41,994 nucleotides of DNA from Pleurocapsa sp. CCALA 161 (GTDB lineage Bacteria > Cyanobacteriota > Cyanobacteriia > Cyanobacteriales > Xenococcaceae). How positions within the stretch are numbered: position 1 is the first letter of the stretch; every line of letters begins with the position of its first letter. Below, one piece after another: positions 19,672 through 28,580 of this stretch. The notes beneath the pieces were generated by a model, which had not been told where the DNA came from, made no database searches, and saw only the letters and a list, made by a program, of their open reading frames with translations. The DNA lies in the NCBI RefSeq assembly GCF_003003995.1, contig NZ_PVWF01000039.1, positions 1 to 41,994 on the forward strand. The letters are read 5' to 3'. The translations under genes were made by a program, and so were the position numbers.

Positions 19672-20925
19672 TTAACCTGCACTTTTAGATAGGGCAAAAT
19701 CTTTCAACAGTTCTACTTTATCTGTTTTTTCCCAAGATAAATCTAAATCTGTACGACCAAAATGTCCATAGGCAGCTACGTCTTGATAAAAACGCCCGCC
19801 TCTTTCTTTGGGCAAATTGCGTAAATTAAGAGTTTGGATGATACCTGCAGGGCGCAACTCGAAATGCTGTTTAACTAAGTCTAGTAAACTATCCTCGGCA
19901 ATCTTAGCTGTGCCAAAAGTTTCAATGAAGATACTAACAGGACGAGCGACACCGATGGCATAACTTACCTGTACTTCGCACTTATCGGCTAAACCTGCTG
20001 CCACAATATTGCTAGCAACATAACGACAGGCATAAGAAGCACTACGGTCAACTTTTGTAGGGTCTTTTCCAGAAAAAGCACCGCCACCATGACGGGAATA
20101 GCCACCATAGGTATCTACAATAATTTTACGTCCAGTTAACCCTGAATCCCCTTGAGGACCACCGACCACAAATTTACCAGTAGGATTGACCAAAAAACGA
20201 GTGCGATCATTAGGCTTTAAATCAAGATTGGCAAACGTAGGTTGAATCACCGCAGACCAAAGATCATCTTTAATCTTTTTTTGAATAGCAGTATTGTCGG
20301 ACAAATCATCAATAGTCTCTGTATGTTGCGTTGAGACTAAAATAGTATCAATTCCGACTGGTTGACCATCTTCATACTGAACTGAAACCTGAGTCTTACC
20401 GTCAGGACGCAGATAGGTTAAATCTCCTTGTTTGCGTACTTGGGCCAACCGACGGGAAATACGATGTGCCAAACTAATCGGCATAGGCATCAATTCTGGA
20501 GTTTCGTTACAGGCATAACCAAACATCAGTCCTTGATCACCAGCACCAATTTGGTCAAGTTCACTTTCACTCAGGTTCTCCCTTTGTTCTTGGGCAGATG
20601 TTACACCTTGAGAAATATCTGGAGACTGTTCATCAAGCGCAACCAATACCGAACAGCTATTAGCAGAAAAGCCATTTTCGGCATGGGTATAGCCAATTTC
20701 AGCAATCTTGCTTCTAACTAAATCTACGTAATTGACTTGAGCCTTGGTTGTAATCTCTCCTGTCACCAAAACCAAACCAGTGTTAACAACCACTTCGGCT
20801 GCCACTCGACTAGCAGGATCCTGAGCCAATATAGCATCCAAAATAGCGTCAGAGATTTGGTCACAGATTTTATCTGGATGTCCTTCTGTAACTGATTCGG
20901 AAGTGAATAAATAATTATTAGACAA
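19672..20925 (-). CDS. metK: S-adenosylmethionine synthase
   Basis: Makes SAM from methionine and ATP. The 417-aa protein begins [19 protein letters not shown], with the methionine/ATP-binding GHPDK at residues 15-19. The signatures [12 protein letters not shown] and the P-loop-like [17 protein letters not shown] are also present. The start codon is TTG at 20925, with GAGGA ten bases upstream; no ATG fits the conserved N-terminus. The leader on the minus strand shows no recognisable SAM riboswitch. Downstream is a weak hairpin. Confidence 0.96.
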   Translation of the reverse strand: MSNNYLFTSESVTEGHPDKICDQISDAILDAILAQDPASRVAAEVVVNTGLVLVTGEITTKAQVNYVDLVRSKIAEIGYTHAENGFSANSCSVLVALDEQSPDISQGVTSAQEQRENLSESELDQIGAGDQGLMFGYACNETPELMPMPISLAHRISRRLAQVRKQGDLTYLRPDGKTQVSVQYEDGQPVGIDTILVSTQHTETIDDLSDNTAIQKKIKDDLWSAVIQPTFANLDLKPNDRTRFLVNPTGKFVVGGPQGDSGLTGRKIIVDTYGGYSRHGGGAFSGKDPTKVDRSASYACRYVASNIVAAGLADKCEVQVSYAIGVARPVSIFIETFGTAKIAEDSLLDLVKQHFELRPAGIIQTLNLRNLPKERGGRFYQDVAAYGHFGRTDLDLSWEKTDKVELLKDFALSKSAG

Positions 20926-21168
20926 TTTTTTGCAATCCTCTAAGAAACTTTGTCAAACGAAGCGATCAATCAAACCAAGCATTATAATCGTTAAGGAACA
21001 TAATACCAGGGTAAGTAAGAAAAATTGAGTCAAAAATACGATATTTCAAAAGCGTTATAACCAGATTGAGCCTGGATTGTCAGTACTACTAAAATTATTC
21101 TTAATACAGAAAACGCTATCTCCTGATTCTTGCCCTCACCCTGAACATCATACAAGTTATTTTAAGAA

Positions 21169-21927
21169 TTATAAAGCTTGAATTTTACGTAAAGTGTCAA
21201 TTTTAACGTCTGCTAAATCTAGTCGTATTTGATGACGGAGGATACCGATTGTGCCTGCGGCTTTAGCGGTTTTTGCCATAGCCATATCAACCTGAGTATC
21301 TCCCACCATCAAAGTTTGTTCTGGAGATACTTTTAAAGCTTCACAAGCCTGTCTAAAAAGTCTGGGATCTGGCTTACTCATTTCTGGGTTACTTCCCAAA
21401 CAAAGTTGAATATAATCCTGCAATTGATGATTGCTAACAAAGTTTTTTACTTCCTTAGTTGAGTCGGCAGACACAATACCAATTTTCAATCCTTTGTTGA
21501 CAAAAGACTCTAGAGTTTCTTGAACATCATCATATAGAGGAGCTAATTTTGCTGTTTTAGTCAGATATTTTGACTCAGCTACCTCGCTAAAAACTGACTT
21601 GGCGATTTTTATAGATTCGTACCAGCTTCTACCAGTTTCGGCAATATAAGCAGCAGCAGCAATTTCATTCTCTTTTCGACTGCCCACTGCCATTAAGCCT
21701 TGGGGATCTAAAACATTATCTATGATCCCAAACGCCATCATCAAAGGTTCACCTACCCCAGGAATTTGAGCATCGATTAAACGCGCTCTTTCTGACCCAA
21801 CTAAGCGCCAATATGCTCCTGAATTTTCCAGGGTACCGTCTTTATCAAAGATAACGGCAGTTATATTATCAAATTTTACATCTACACAAGCGATTGTGAA
21901 ACTAGCCGAAGGCATCGCAATGGACAT
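21169..21927 (-). CDS. HAD-superfamily hydrolase, phosphoglycolate-phosphatase-like
   Basis: A 252-aa haloacid-dehalogenase phosphatase. Motif I is FDKDGT with nucleophile D28 and D30, motif II the serine of IVSADS, motif III the lysine of SKPDPRLF, and motif IV GDTQVDMAMA. The helical cap between motifs I and II is of the Gph/PGMB type. The substrate is not shown. Phosphoglycolate is a plausible guess in a photorespiring organism. The ATG at 21927 is used; the second ATG four codons later is equally possible. It follows rps1 by 95 bp, with a strong terminator between, so it probably has its own promoter. Confidence 0.85.
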   Translation of the reverse strand: MSIAMPSASFTIACVDVKFDNITAVIFDKDGTLENSGAYWRLVGSERARLIDAQIPGVGEPLMMAFGIIDNVLDPQGLMAVGSRKENEIAAAAYIAETGRSWYESIKIAKSVFSEVAESKYLTKTAKLAPLYDDVQETLESFVNKGLKIGIVSADSTKEVKNFVSNHQLQDYIQLCLGSNPEMSKPDPRLFRQACEALKVSPEQTLMVGDTQVDMAMAKTAKAAGTIGILRHQIRLDLADVKIDTLRKIQAL

Positions 21928-21960
21928 ATATCAAGTTTTATTCCATCAAGTAACTAACTA

Positions 21961-21994
21961 AAAAAATAGAGAGAGAGTCAAACTCTCTCTCTAT
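21961..21994 (-). terminator. Strong rho-independent terminator of rps1
   Basis: A perfect 13-bp stem (21966-21978 with 21982-21994, arms of alternating AG/CT) with a 3-base loop is followed on the minus strand by TTTTTT. It lies 28 bp after the rps1 stop and before the HAD gene. Confidence 0.9.
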
Positions 21995-22022
21995 AACATC
22001 CCTCAATAGAGTTTCTTTCGCT

Positions 22023-23075
22023 CTACTCTTCCGATGTCGCTCCTACCATTTCTTCAGATGAGTCTTCAGCTACGGATTCATCTGCTGCTTCATCAACAAA
22101 TTCTTCTAATGTTTCTGTTTCTTCATCTGATACTGCTTGTTCCGACTGTATCTCTTCTAAAGTGACACCTTCAGCCTCGGCTAGTAGCTTCTGACGATAT
22201 TTTTCTGCCATCTCTTCAGCTTTCTCAAATACTATATCTCTATTTTTGAGCATGTCACCTGGTTCTGGCTCTAATTGCTTCGTAGAAAGTGAGATCCGAC
22301 CTCTTTCTGCATCTAGGTCAATAATCATTACTTTCAATTCGTCATTGACTCCAAATACACTATGAGGTGTATCAATATGGTCATGAGAGATTTCCGAGAT
22401 GTGGAGTAATCCACTAACGCCACCAATGTCAATAAACGCACCGTAAGGCTTGATTCCGCGCACAGAACCTTTGACTACTTGACCTACTTCTAAACCATTC
22501 ATCTTGCGCTCCACTAAAGCACGACGATGACTGAGAACGAGGCGATTACGTTCTTCATCAACTTCTAAGAATTTAAGCGGCAAATCTTCCCCTACTAAAT
22601 CTTCTTTGGCTTCTCTTGCGCTGATGTGAGAACCTGGAATGAAGCCTCGCAGTCCTTCAATTCTAACTAAAGCACCACCACGGTTAGTCGCAAAAACGTT
22701 AGAGCGAACAGTGGCATCTTCTTGCTGTAGCTGTCTAACTCTTTCCCAAGCACGCATGTATTCAATACGTCTAATCGAAAGAGTTAATTGTCCATCCTCG
22801 TTTTCATCCGTTAAAATAAAAAACTCTCTAGTTTCATCGGCTTGAAGAACTTCAGTAGGGTTGTCAACTCGATTAATAGACATCTCCTGAATCGGGATGT
22901 AAGCAGCAGTTTTCGCACCAATGTCAATCAAAGCTCCTCTTGGTTCCATGCTGAAAACTGTTCCTGCAACTATATCTCCTGGACTAAAGTGATAATCGTA
23001 CTTGTCTAAGAGGGCAGCGAAATCTTCGTGAGTAAAACCAATATCTTTAGTGCTGTTTGCTTGCTGATTGACCAT
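22023..23075 (-). CDS. rpsA: 30S ribosomal protein S1 (short cyanobacterial form)
   Basis: RNA-binding ribosomal protein of 350 aa with three S1 domains at about residues 31-100, 118-185 and 198-268, seen as GDIVAGTVFSMEPRGALIDIG, FATNRGGALVRIEG and GQVVKGSVRGIKPYGAFIDIGG. An acidic, Glu/Ser/Asp-rich tail makes up the last 60 residues. The three-domain form is typical of cyanobacteria and plastids, in contrast to six domains in E. coli. An AAGGA ribosome site lies ahead of the ATG at 23075. The 259-bp gap to nrdR likely holds the promoter. Confidence 0.95.
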   Translation of the reverse strand: MVNQQANSTKDIGFTHEDFAALLDKYDYHFSPGDIVAGTVFSMEPRGALIDIGAKTAAYIPIQEMSINRVDNPTEVLQADETREFFILTDENEDGQLTLSIRRIEYMRAWERVRQLQQEDATVRSNVFATNRGGALVRIEGLRGFIPGSHISAREAKEDLVGEDLPLKFLEVDEERNRLVLSHRRALVERKMNGLEVGQVVKGSVRGIKPYGAFIDIGGVSGLLHISEISHDHIDTPHSVFGVNDELKVMIIDLDAERGRISLSTKQLEPEPGDMLKNRDIVFEKAEEMAEKYRQKLLAEAEGVTLEEIQSEQAVSDEETETLEEFVDEAADESVAEDSSEEMVGATSEE

Positions 23076-23334
23076 ATGGATTAGATGTCCTTGTGTTATT
23101 TCCTTACTTTTTTGATGGGATGAGCCTCCTGTTTAATGTACACTCACCTACTTATCGTGCAGTCTGTACCTACATTCGATAGATATTCGAGTAACTAAGA
23201 ACGAGTCAGAGGTCATAATATTACCTCAATTAAACACTTTGCTACTGAAACGCTTCTGTTTTGTGGGCAAGATAGCATTATACCATTGTAACTTTTTATT
23301 GGTCTGAGCGGAAATTTTTTTGCTTAATTATTAA

Positions 23335-23868
23335 TTAGGAAATGCAGTCAGCAGTAGCTGTAGATGAACTTGCGCCTTGAGAACCATGCCAGATTTTTGG
23401 CTCGGAATCTTGCGCATTTTCATTTTGCAAATGATTTAAAGTCTCAACAAAATCTTTGATTCCTTGAAATTTTCGATAAACAGAGGCAAAACGAATATAA
23501 GCTACTTCATTTTCGGATCGCAAATTATGTAAAACTAATTCTCCAATCTCGCTACTGCTAAATTCTTTACCTGAATTTTGCTGGAGTTCGGCTTCGATAT
23601 TATCAATAATCACTTCTGCCTTCTGATAAGAAACTTGAGTTTTTTCACAAGCTCTCAAGACTCCCCGCAGTAATTTTGCTCGATCAAAGGATTCTCTACT
23701 ACCATCTTTTTTAATAACGGTAATGGGAATTAATTCTATTCTCTCGTAAGTTGTAAAACGCTGTTTACAGTTCAAACATTCTCGGCGACGACGAATACTT
23801 TGCCCACTTTCCGTAGAACGAGATTCTAGTACTCTACTCTCTGTATGTTGGCAATTGGGACAGTGCAT
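23335..23868 (-). CDS. nrdR: Transcriptional repressor NrdR
   Basis: Zinc-ribbon/ATP-cone repressor of ribonucleotide reductase genes. Zinc ligands C3, C6, C31 and C34 are visible (MHCPNCQ and [12 protein letters not shown]). The ATP-cone (about residues 49-139) starts at [12 protein letters not shown] and includes the family pattern [13 protein letters not shown]. At 177 aa it is slightly longer than many homologues, with a Ser/Ala-rich tail of no clear function. No nrd gene or clear NrdR box was seen in the window. Confidence 0.96.
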   Translation of the reverse strand: MHCPNCQHTESRVLESRSTESGQSIRRRRECLNCKQRFTTYERIELIPITVIKKDGSRESFDRAKLLRGVLRACEKTQVSYQKAEVIIDNIEAELQQNSGKEFSSSEIGELVLHNLRSENEVAYIRFASVYRKFQGIKDFVETLNHLQNENAQDSEPKIWHGSQGASSSTATADCIS

Positions 23869-24023
23869 TGATTTTTTTAAATATTATGGTTACTGACAAT
23901 AAATTGTTTATAAACAACAAATCTGAGCCATTTTTAATATCATAGTTTGTCTTGCAACAGACCATAATTAAAAAAGACTCAGAAATGTATAGTTCTTAAT
24001 AATACTTAATTTTTTTCTTAAGC

Positions 24024-24119
24024 TTATTTTTCAATCCGAGGTGGTTCGCGAAAAGCGATCGCAAAGAAAAGAACTGAAATTGCCATAGCTAAAACCAAAA
24101 TGTATGCAACAGCTTCCAT
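24024..24119 (-). CDS. psbT: Photosystem II reaction centre protein T
   Basis: A 31-residue single-span membrane protein that stabilises the PSII dimer and the QA site. The translation starts MEAVAYILVLAMAISVL and ends FREPPRIEK, nearly identical to known cyanobacterial and plastid PsbT. It lies 162 bp downstream of psbB on the same strand, the classical psbB-psbT order. An inverted repeat lies between the two genes. Confidence 0.97.
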   Translation of the reverse strand: MEAVAYILVLAMAISVLFFAIAFREPPRIEK

Positions 24120-24201
24120 AATTGAAATCCCTAAAGTATCTTACTTAATATTTTACCAACAAAACAACTGAAGTTGTTTTTCTAGTTAACTTGTTTGAAT
24201 G

Positions 24202-24249
24202 ATTTCAGGGAAGGTGATTGAATTAATAGCAGTTTTCCTTCCCTGAAAT
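24202..24249. promoter_or_regulatory. Perfect 13-bp stem-loop between psbB and psbT
   Basis: ATTTCAGGGAAGG (24202-24214) and CCTTCCCTGAAAT (24237-24249) pair without mismatch around a 22-base loop. In the psbB-psbT direction (minus strand) no T tract follows. The T5 tract lies on the plus side. It therefore fits better as a 3'-end stabilising or processing hairpin, or partial attenuator, of the psbB message than as a standard terminator for the minus strand. Confidence 0.8.
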
Positions 24250-24281
24250 TTTTAGTTTAAAAACAGTTAGTTAGTTGTTAT

Positions 24282-25814
24282 TTATGCTCCTTTGGTAGCA
24301 CGGGTAGATTTATCACCCACTTTTTGATAGAACCCCCACTCTACCTGTTCTTCCTCTAGATCAGGATCGACTCCAGCAAATACGTCTCGGTATAGTGTAC
24401 GAGAACCATGCCAAATATGACCAAAGAAAAAGAAGAGCGCAAAGACAGCATGACCGAAAGTAAACCAACCACGAGGACTAGTACGGAATACACCATCGGA
24501 GTCTAGAGTTTCAGTATCAAAATCAAATGCTTCTCCTAACTGAGATTTACGTGCATATTTTTTGACAAGAGCAGGATCATTAAAGGTTTGTCCGTCCAAT
24601 GCCCCACCGTAGAAGGCGACGTTGACACCACTTTGCTCAACACTGAGTTTAGATTCTGCACGACGGAAAGGAATATCAGCGCGAACGACGCCATCAGCAT
24701 CAGTCAAAATAACAGGGAAGGTTTCAAAGAAATTAGGCATCCGACGAACGCTTAATTCACGACCTTCACCATCAGTAAATACTGCATGTCCTAACCATTC
24801 TTGAGCAATACCATCACCACTATCCATTGAGCCTGTACGGAACAAACCACCTTTGGCGGGGCTGTTGCCAACATAGTCATAAAAGGCTAGTTTTTCAGGG
24901 ATGGAAGACCACGCTTCCGAACGAGTTAAACCATCGTCCATAGCAGTTTCAACACGACGCTGAATCTCTTGTTTGAAATAGCCTTGATCCCATTGATAAC
25001 GAGTTGGACCAAAAAGTTCTACAGGAGTTGTTGCGTTGCCGTACCACATAGTTCCTGTAACCACGAAAGCAGCAAAAAATACCGCAGCAATACTGCTGGA
25101 GAGTACAGTTTCAATGTTCCCCATTCTCAATGCTTTGTATAGTCTCTCTGGAGGACGAACGCTCAGATGGAATAAACCAGCAATAATACCAACTACACCA
25201 GCAGCAATGTGGTGAGCTACAACACCACCAGGATTAAAGGGATTAAACCCCGCAGGACCCCATTCTGGCGCAACACCTTGAACGTGACCAGTTAAGCCAT
25301 AGGCATCGGAAACCCACATTCCTGGTCCCCATAAGCCTGTGAGATGAAATGCTCCAAAACCAAAGCAAAGTAGTCCAGATAAGAATAGATGAATTCCAAA
25401 CATTTTTGGTAAATCTAAGGCTGGCTGACCTGTACGAGGATCGACAAATAATTCTAAATCCCAGTATACCCAATGCCATACTGCTGCTAAAAACAGTAAG
25501 CCAGAAAGTACAATATGAGCGATCGCTACGCCCTCAAAAGACCAAAAGCCTGCGCTTGCACCAGTTTCACCAGTTACGCTCCAACCACCCCAAGAGGTGT
25601 CAACGCCCAAACGTGCCATAAAAGGCAAAACAAACATTCCCTGTCGCCACATGGGGTTCAAGACAGCATCACTGGGATCAAAGGTAGCTAGCTCAAATAA
25701 AGCCATCGAACCCGCCCAACCTGCTACTAAAGCAGTGTGCATTAAGTGAACTGATATTAGTCTGCCTGGATCATTCAGGACGACTGTATGAACTCGATAC
25801 CAAGGTAGTCCCAT
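24282..25814 (-). CDS. psbB: Photosystem II CP47 chlorophyll-binding protein
   Basis: Core antenna protein of PSII with six membrane helices and a large lumenal loop (about residues 260-440). The 510-aa translation begins [19 protein letters not shown], a conserved CP47 N-terminus. Chlorophyll-ligand histidines appear in helices such as [27 protein letters not shown] and HHIAAGVVG, and near the end in [19 protein letters not shown] strong GGAGG site lies ahead of the ATG. The leader holds two adjacent hairpins, and psbT follows downstream. Confidence 0.98.
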   Translation of the reverse strand: MGLPWYRVHTVVLNDPGRLISVHLMHTALVAGWAGSMALFELATFDPSDAVLNPMWRQGMFVLPFMARLGVDTSWGGWSVTGETGASAGFWSFEGVAIAHIVLSGLLFLAAVWHWVYWDLELFVDPRTGQPALDLPKMFGIHLFLSGLLCFGFGAFHLTGLWGPGMWVSDAYGLTGHVQGVAPEWGPAGFNPFNPGGVVAHHIAAGVVGIIAGLFHLSVRPPERLYKALRMGNIETVLSSSIAAVFFAAFVVTGTMWYGNATTPVELFGPTRYQWDQGYFKQEIQRRVETAMDDGLTRSEAWSSIPEKLAFYDYVGNSPAKGGLFRTGSMDSGDGIAQEWLGHAVFTDGEGRELSVRRMPNFFETFPVILTDADGVVRADIPFRRAESKLSVEQSGVNVAFYGGALDGQTFNDPALVKKYARKSQLGEAFDFDTETLDSDGVFRTSPRGWFTFGHAVFALFFFFGHIWHGSRTLYRDVFAGVDPDLEEEQVEWGFYQKVGDKSTRATKGA

Positions 25815-26131
25815 AGACTACGCCCCTCCTATTAATTAAATAATTTGTTTAGTAAGACCAAATAATGTTGGTCAACATTACTAATAAAATAGTAATGCTA
25901 AAGTTGACTCTTATTTTGTAATTTGTATGTACACTGCAATCTCTGCCATTCTATAGACAAATCTGAATAGTACTGGTGCTAAAAATTGAGCTGATTCAGG
26001 AGTTCCTTGAAATTACTGTTATTTAAAGAAGTGTAACTATTGTTAGAAACTATTGCAAGATTTATCTTCTTTTATCGATAAAGGTTAATTTTTGTAACAA
26101 AAGAGCTGCTCTCGATCTACAGCTTAAACAA
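25815..26131 (-). promoter_or_regulatory. psbB upstream region with two tandem leader hairpins
   Basis: 317 bp between psbB and the next minus-strand gene. Close to the psbB start lie two perfect, side-by-side stems: GACCAA/TTGGTC (25856-25861 with 25868-25873) and CATTACTA/TAGTAATG (25876-25883 with 25890-25897), separated by two bases. They would sit 42-83 nt before the psbB ATG in the mRNA. The rest of the stretch is AT-rich and shows no gene. Confidence 0.6.
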
Positions 26132-26449
26132 TTATATTTTTTTACTAGCAGAATTAAAAACTGATTCGGCCTGGTGCAATATTTCAATCACCTGTTCAGC
26201 GCTAATGAGTCTTTTAAGTACTACCTGCCCAATATTTGAGCTTTCCTGTAGCTCTTGTTTAGGCTTAACTTCCACCATGATCACTTCATTTTCCACTGCA
26301 TAGAGCCAGAGAATTTCCTGCTGCTGTAAAATGCCACAATTAAGGCGTTTTATTTCGGGTTTGCGTCCCCAGTCAACTTGATCCCATAATCCGCCAAATT
26401 CCCAAACCCGCTCATAATTCCAGCCATCACTCAGAAAAAAATATTTCAC
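26132..26449 (-). CDS. Conserved hypothetical protein (105 aa)
   Basis: I do not recognise a named family. The protein starts with an aromatic-rich stretch (MKYFFLSDGWNYERVWEFGG), has a central strand-rich part (EILWLYAVENEVIMVEVKP) and ends with a helical part (KRLISAEQVIEILHQAESVF). No signal peptide or membrane span is present. The start is GTG at 26449; no ATG fits. Codon use resembles its neighbours and the gene is free-standing between psbB and the GNAT gene, so it looks real and cyanobacterial. Confidence 0.7.
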   Translation of the reverse strand: MKYFFLSDGWNYERVWEFGGLWDQVDWGRKPEIKRLNCGILQQQEILWLYAVENEVIMVEVKPKQELQESSNIGQVVLKRLISAEQVIEILHQAESVFNSASKKI

Positions 26450-26594
26450 TGTGCCAATAGTTATTTATTGCTAAAATTGCTAAGTTTGAAGTTAGCAAAA
26501 TTTGGCACTATATAGGCTGTAATATTCAAGTTTCATGAGGTTTTCTCAACAAGTTATGACTATTAGAGGGAACAGGGGGGAATTCAGCCACAAA

Positions 26595-27041
26595 TTACGA
26601 GTCAAGTGACAGTATATAGTGATAGAAGTCATCAAAATGACGATAACCCATTGATTCATATAGATTTTGCCCTATTTGGTTGGTTACTTCCGTCGCCAAG
26701 ATGATTCTCACAGCATTGGTAGACATAGCATGATCTTTAGCCTTATTCATTAAAGCTTTGGCGATGCCCTGATTTCTCTTTTCCCTTAGCACAAACAAAT
26801 CATTCAGAATCCAGACTCGCTGCATCGAGACAGAAGACCAAGAGGGAAATAGCTGAGTATAGCCAACAGGCTGCTCATTTTCCATAGCTAGCAAGATAAC
26901 TGCATCCTTCTGTTGCAAACGTTCTCGAATAAATTTTTGGGCGGATTTTAAATCCGCTGGCTGACGGTAAAAAATGCGATATTGATTGAAGAGAAAAGCA
27001 ACTTGATCTAATTGTTGAATAGTTGCTTGATAAATTTTCAT
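26595..27041 (-). CDS. GNAT-family N-acetyltransferase
   Basis: A 148-aa single GNAT domain. The acetyl-CoA pyrophosphate-binding loop is REKRNQGIAKALMNKA (Q91-G92 in the Q/R-x-x-G-x-A pattern). It is preceded by the strand WILNDLFVL and followed by IILATEVTNQIGQNLYESMGY, the usual motif-B helix. The acceptor is unknown. It is downstream of the 59-aa gene on the same strand with only 42 bp between them, so the two may form a unit. Confidence 0.88.
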   Translation of the reverse strand: MKIYQATIQQLDQVAFLFNQYRIFYRQPADLKSAQKFIRERLQQKDAVILLAMENEQPVGYTQLFPSWSSVSMQRVWILNDLFVLREKRNQGIAKALMNKAKDHAMSTNAVRIILATEVTNQIGQNLYESMGYRHFDDFYHYILSLDS

Positions 27042-27083
27042 CGATGTTAATTGCTAGTTAACCAGACTGACAATAATTACAGA

Positions 27084-27263
27084 TTAAACCTTCTCTTCAG
27101 GAAAGGTTGCGTTAAATTCTTCGATCAATTCATCTAGTTCTTCTAGAGCCTGATCTACATCAATTCTTAATGTTCCCAAATTTGGCCTTTCCAAAAGTTC
27201 AACTAAAGAATCTCGTTTGGAGTTCATTTGGGCGATTCTGGCTTTAATATCTGCTTTGTCCAT
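27084..27263 (-). CDS. Small acidic helical protein (59 aa)
   Basis: A short gene beginning MDKADIKARIAQMNSKRDSL and ending ATFPEEKV. It is charged and rich in Glu, Leu and Asp, with heptad-like spacing over residues 35-52 that could form an amphipathic helix. It has an ATG start, uninterrupted coding with cyanobacteria-like codon use, and sits 42 bp upstream of the GNAT gene and divergent from the DUF2854 gene. No function is recognised. It may interact with a partner through its helix. Confidence 0.7.
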   Translation of the reverse strand: MDKADIKARIAQMNSKRDSLVELLERPNLGTLRIDVDQALEELDELIEEFNATFPEEKV

Positions 27264-27343
27264 AATTTGCTAATTTTATTTTTTTCGAGTATCCATTAGC
27301 TTTAGAATAGACAATATCGATAAATATAAACAATTTTTTAAAT

Positions 27344-27883
27344 ATGTTGCGAAAAATACCCTTAGCTGCTGTTGGTTTAACCGTCGGGGGAATTTTAACC
27401 ATCGTCGGCTTTTATGCTTATGCAGTGGGGATGAATACTCTTAATTTAGCAGGGTTCTTTTACGGGATTCCCCTGTTGTTAGGTGGTTTAGCGCTTAAAG
27501 CGTCAGAATTAAAGCCAGTACCTTATACAGTGCCAACTACTCCAGAAGTGAAAGAATTGCGATCGCAAGCAACCCCAACTCAAGAGCAATTACGTAAAGA
27601 TGTAACTCGTTTTCGCTATGGACAAGAAGCTCATTTAGACGATTGTTTAGCCAAGTTTGGTCTTAGCCCTACAGATGAAGAAAGACCGATCCTATCAGGT
27701 ATTCAAGAACAATCTAGGGATGGTGCTTATACTCTGCTGATGGAATATTATTCACCTTTTTTCTCCTTAGAAGATTGGCAAGAAAGACACGAGCAAATCG
27801 AAAAGTTTTTTGGTCCTGATATTAAAGCCGAAATTACTCAACCAGATAAATCTCGCATTGATGTAGCTTTAATTAAGGCTTAA
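27344..27883 (+). CDS. DUF2854-family membrane protein
   Basis: A 179-aa protein with two N-terminal membrane helices (about residues 7-27 and 32-50, the first being PLAAVGLTVGGILTIVGFYA) and a soluble C-terminal part of mixed helix and strand. It matches the DUF2854 family found in cyanobacteria and in plant chloroplasts, whose function is unknown. The hairpin of helices suggests a thylakoid or plasma membrane location with the rest in the cytoplasm. It is divergent from the 59-aa gene across an 80-bp promoter region and converges on eda. Confidence 0.87.
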   Translation: MLRKIPLAAVGLTVGGILTIVGFYAYAVGMNTLNLAGFFYGIPLLLGGLALKASELKPVPYTVPTTPEVKELRSQATPTQEQLRKDVTRFRYGQEAHLDDCLAKFGLSPTDEERPILSGIQEQSRDGAYTLLMEYYSPFFSLEDWQERHEQIEKFFGPDIKAEITQPDKSRIDVALIKA

Positions 27884-27889
27884 AAGACT

Positions 27890-27917
27890 AATTTGAGCGA
27901 CGATCACCACTCAAATT
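27890..27917. terminator. Bidirectional hairpin between convergent DUF2854 and eda genes
   Basis: AATTTGAG (27890-27897) pairs perfectly with CTCAAATT (27910-27917) around a 12-base loop. It lies 6 bp after the DUF2854 stop and overlaps the eda stop codon. T tracts on both sides are poor, so termination is plausible but not certain. Confidence 0.45.
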
Positions 27918-28561
27918 GATGATAATTTAGTTGTTTGTAGTTGAGTTAGCATAATCCTAGTTCTTTCAGTGATCGCTAACCACTGTTGGTTAGCGATCGC
28001 TAAACTGGGAAAGAGACTGCTAGAAATACCTACGGCGATTGCTCCCGCATCGATCATTTGGACAGCATTTTCTACAGTAACCCCACCAGTGGGAATTAGC
28101 GGAATATGACCCAAAGGACGTTGTAAACATTTTATATACTCAGCGCCCCCTAAAGATTTAATGGGAAAAACTTTGACTACTTTTGCTCCCTGTTGCCAAG
28201 CAGTTATGGCTTCAGTGGGAGTAAATATGGCTGGAATAAAAGGAATTTTATGACAAGACAAAGAAGTTTTTAATAGTTGAGCATCAAAACAAGGAGAAAA
28301 AGCAAACTGCGCCCCAGCATCAACCGCAGCAGCGAGTTGATTTGCGTCTAAAATAGTTCCTGTGCCAATCGTGCAGTGAGGCAACTCCTCTCTTAGTTGA
28401 CTAATTAACTGTGCGGGGCGATCGCTATTCCAAGTAATTTCAATTAGGTTCATGCCAGCTGCTGCTACAGCCTGAGCCATATTATAAGCTAAGTCAAAAT
28501 TATCACAACGAATGATCGCGATCGCTTTATGTTGGCGTAATAGCTTGACCCAGGTATCCAT
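27911..28561 (-). CDS. eda: KDPG / 4-hydroxy-2-oxoglutarate aldolase
   Basis: Class I aldolase of the Entner-Doudoroff route, splitting 2-keto-3-deoxy-6-phosphogluconate to pyruvate and glyceraldehyde 3-phosphate. The 216-aa TIM barrel has the Schiff-base lysine K130 in AKVVKVFPIKSLGG and the general base E41 in LIEITWNS. The phosphate-binding part GGVTVENAVQMIDAGAIAVGISS is present. No edd gene is nearby. Single eda genes are usual in cyanobacteria. It lies 19 bp downstream of the M48 protease gene, so the two may be co-transcribed. Confidence 0.93.
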   Translation of the reverse strand: MDTWVKLLRQHKAIAIIRCDNFDLAYNMAQAVAAAGMNLIEITWNSDRPAQLISQLREELPHCTIGTGTILDANQLAAAVDAGAQFAFSPCFDAQLLKTSLSCHKIPFIPAIFTPTEAITAWQQGAKVVKVFPIKSLGGAEYIKCLQRPLGHIPLIPTGGVTVENAVQMIDAGAIAVGISSSLFPSLAIANQQWLAITERTRIMLTQLQTTKLSSI

Positions 28562-28580
28562 TAAGTTGATTTCATGAAGA

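Noticed and set aside
20926-21168. Possible SAM riboswitch upstream of metK
   Set aside because: No recognisable SAM aptamer helices or conserved core could be found by eye on the minus strand; only a TTG start with a GAGGA site is supported.
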